Shown: positions 13,814 through 13,843 of the stretch, piece after piece
How positions within the stretch are numbered: position 1 is the first letter of the stretch
How the letters are laid out: each line of letters begins with the position of its first letter
DNA from: an uncultured Mailhella sp.
Lineage (GTDB): Bacteria > Desulfobacterota > Desulfovibrionia > Desulfovibrionales > Desulfovibrionaceae
DNA: 13,843 nt
Assembly: GCA_910579055.1 (NCBI GenBank)
Contig: CAJTSU010000095.1
Location: 1-13,843 of the forward strand
Reading direction: 5' to 3'
Notes under the pieces: generated by a model
The model's input: the letters and a program-made list of their open reading frames with translations, nothing else
Databases searched by the model: none
What the model was told of the DNA's origin: nothing
Program-made: the position numbers and the translations under genes

Positions 13814-13843
13814 TCGTAAGGCTCCTTCGTCGCCTAACGACTG
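13655..13843. repeat. GC-rich, hairpin-dense segment at the right edge
   Basis: Composition returns sharply to GC-rich at about 13660. GCCGCAT-GGTA-ATGCGGC (13714-13731) is enclosed by CCTCC/GGAGG (13705-13709 and 13734-13738), and GCTTCA/TGAAGC follow near 13758-13775. This is a compact folded unit, probably an intergenic repeat or a non-coding RNA, cut by the window end. I do not recognise the family. Confidence 0.4.

Overview
This 13.8 kb window has three parts: a GC-rich type III secretion system (T3SS) locus (about 1-9596), an AT-rich glycan-type segment (about 9614-13600) and a short GC-rich, highly structured tail (about 13655-13843). It comes from a Gram-negative bacterium, since it encodes an outer-membrane secretin and a double-membrane-spanning injectisome. 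The GC-rich coding style, two sigma-54-type promoters and an SPI-2/LEE-like gene set would suit a Desulfovibrionaceae-type host. That assignment is inference; no gene here proves it.

The minus strand carries one compact T3SS operon that runs leftwards from about 7865 and off the left edge. In transcription order it encodes: a 98-aa helical protein in the SseA/CesAB chaperone position; SctA (EspA/SseB-like filament/tip protein); a SycD/LcrH-type TPR chaperone; the hydrophobic translocators SctE (SseC/EspD/YopB-like) and SctB (SseD/EspB/YopD-like); a CesT-type class I chaperone; secretin SctC; inner-membrane ring protein SctD with an FHA domain; and a 73-aa SsaE/EscE/YscE-like protein. The last four genes are joined by three successive 4-base stop/start overlaps using TTG, GTG and ATG starts, so the chaperone, secretin, ring protein and co-chaperone are probably translationally coupled. 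The order translocator chaperone, filament, TPR chaperone, two translocators resembles SPI-2 sseA-sseB-sscA-sseC-sseD, and secretin, ring protein, small protein resembles ssaC-ssaD-ssaE.

The plus strand carries sctW, the gatekeeper (SepL/SsaL/InvE/YopN-TyeA family), transcribed divergently. The 661-bp divergent region has a good -24/-12 sigma-54 promoter match facing each way, both with the core GGCACGATT and both giving leaders of about 47-49 nt. It also has four copies of the heptamer TGTTCGG and several dyads suitable for regulator binding. The simplest reading is that one enhancer-binding protein switches on the filament/translocon/secretin operon and the gatekeeper together.

Immediately after the sctW stop, a (GA)8 tract marks an abrupt change to AT-rich DNA. 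The next gene, an FkbM-type methyltransferase, starts in mid-domain and in the same reading frame as sctW, so it looks 5'-truncated by a recombination junction. It is followed by an 846-aa polytopic membrane protein that resembles a GT-C-type glycosyltransferase but that I do not recognise. Downstream lie a perfect 25-bp inverted repeat with a 4-nt loop, other palindromes and no convincing gene. Needle, inner-ring lipoprotein, ATPase and export-gate genes are not in the window and presumably lie elsewhere, at least partly beyond the left edge.
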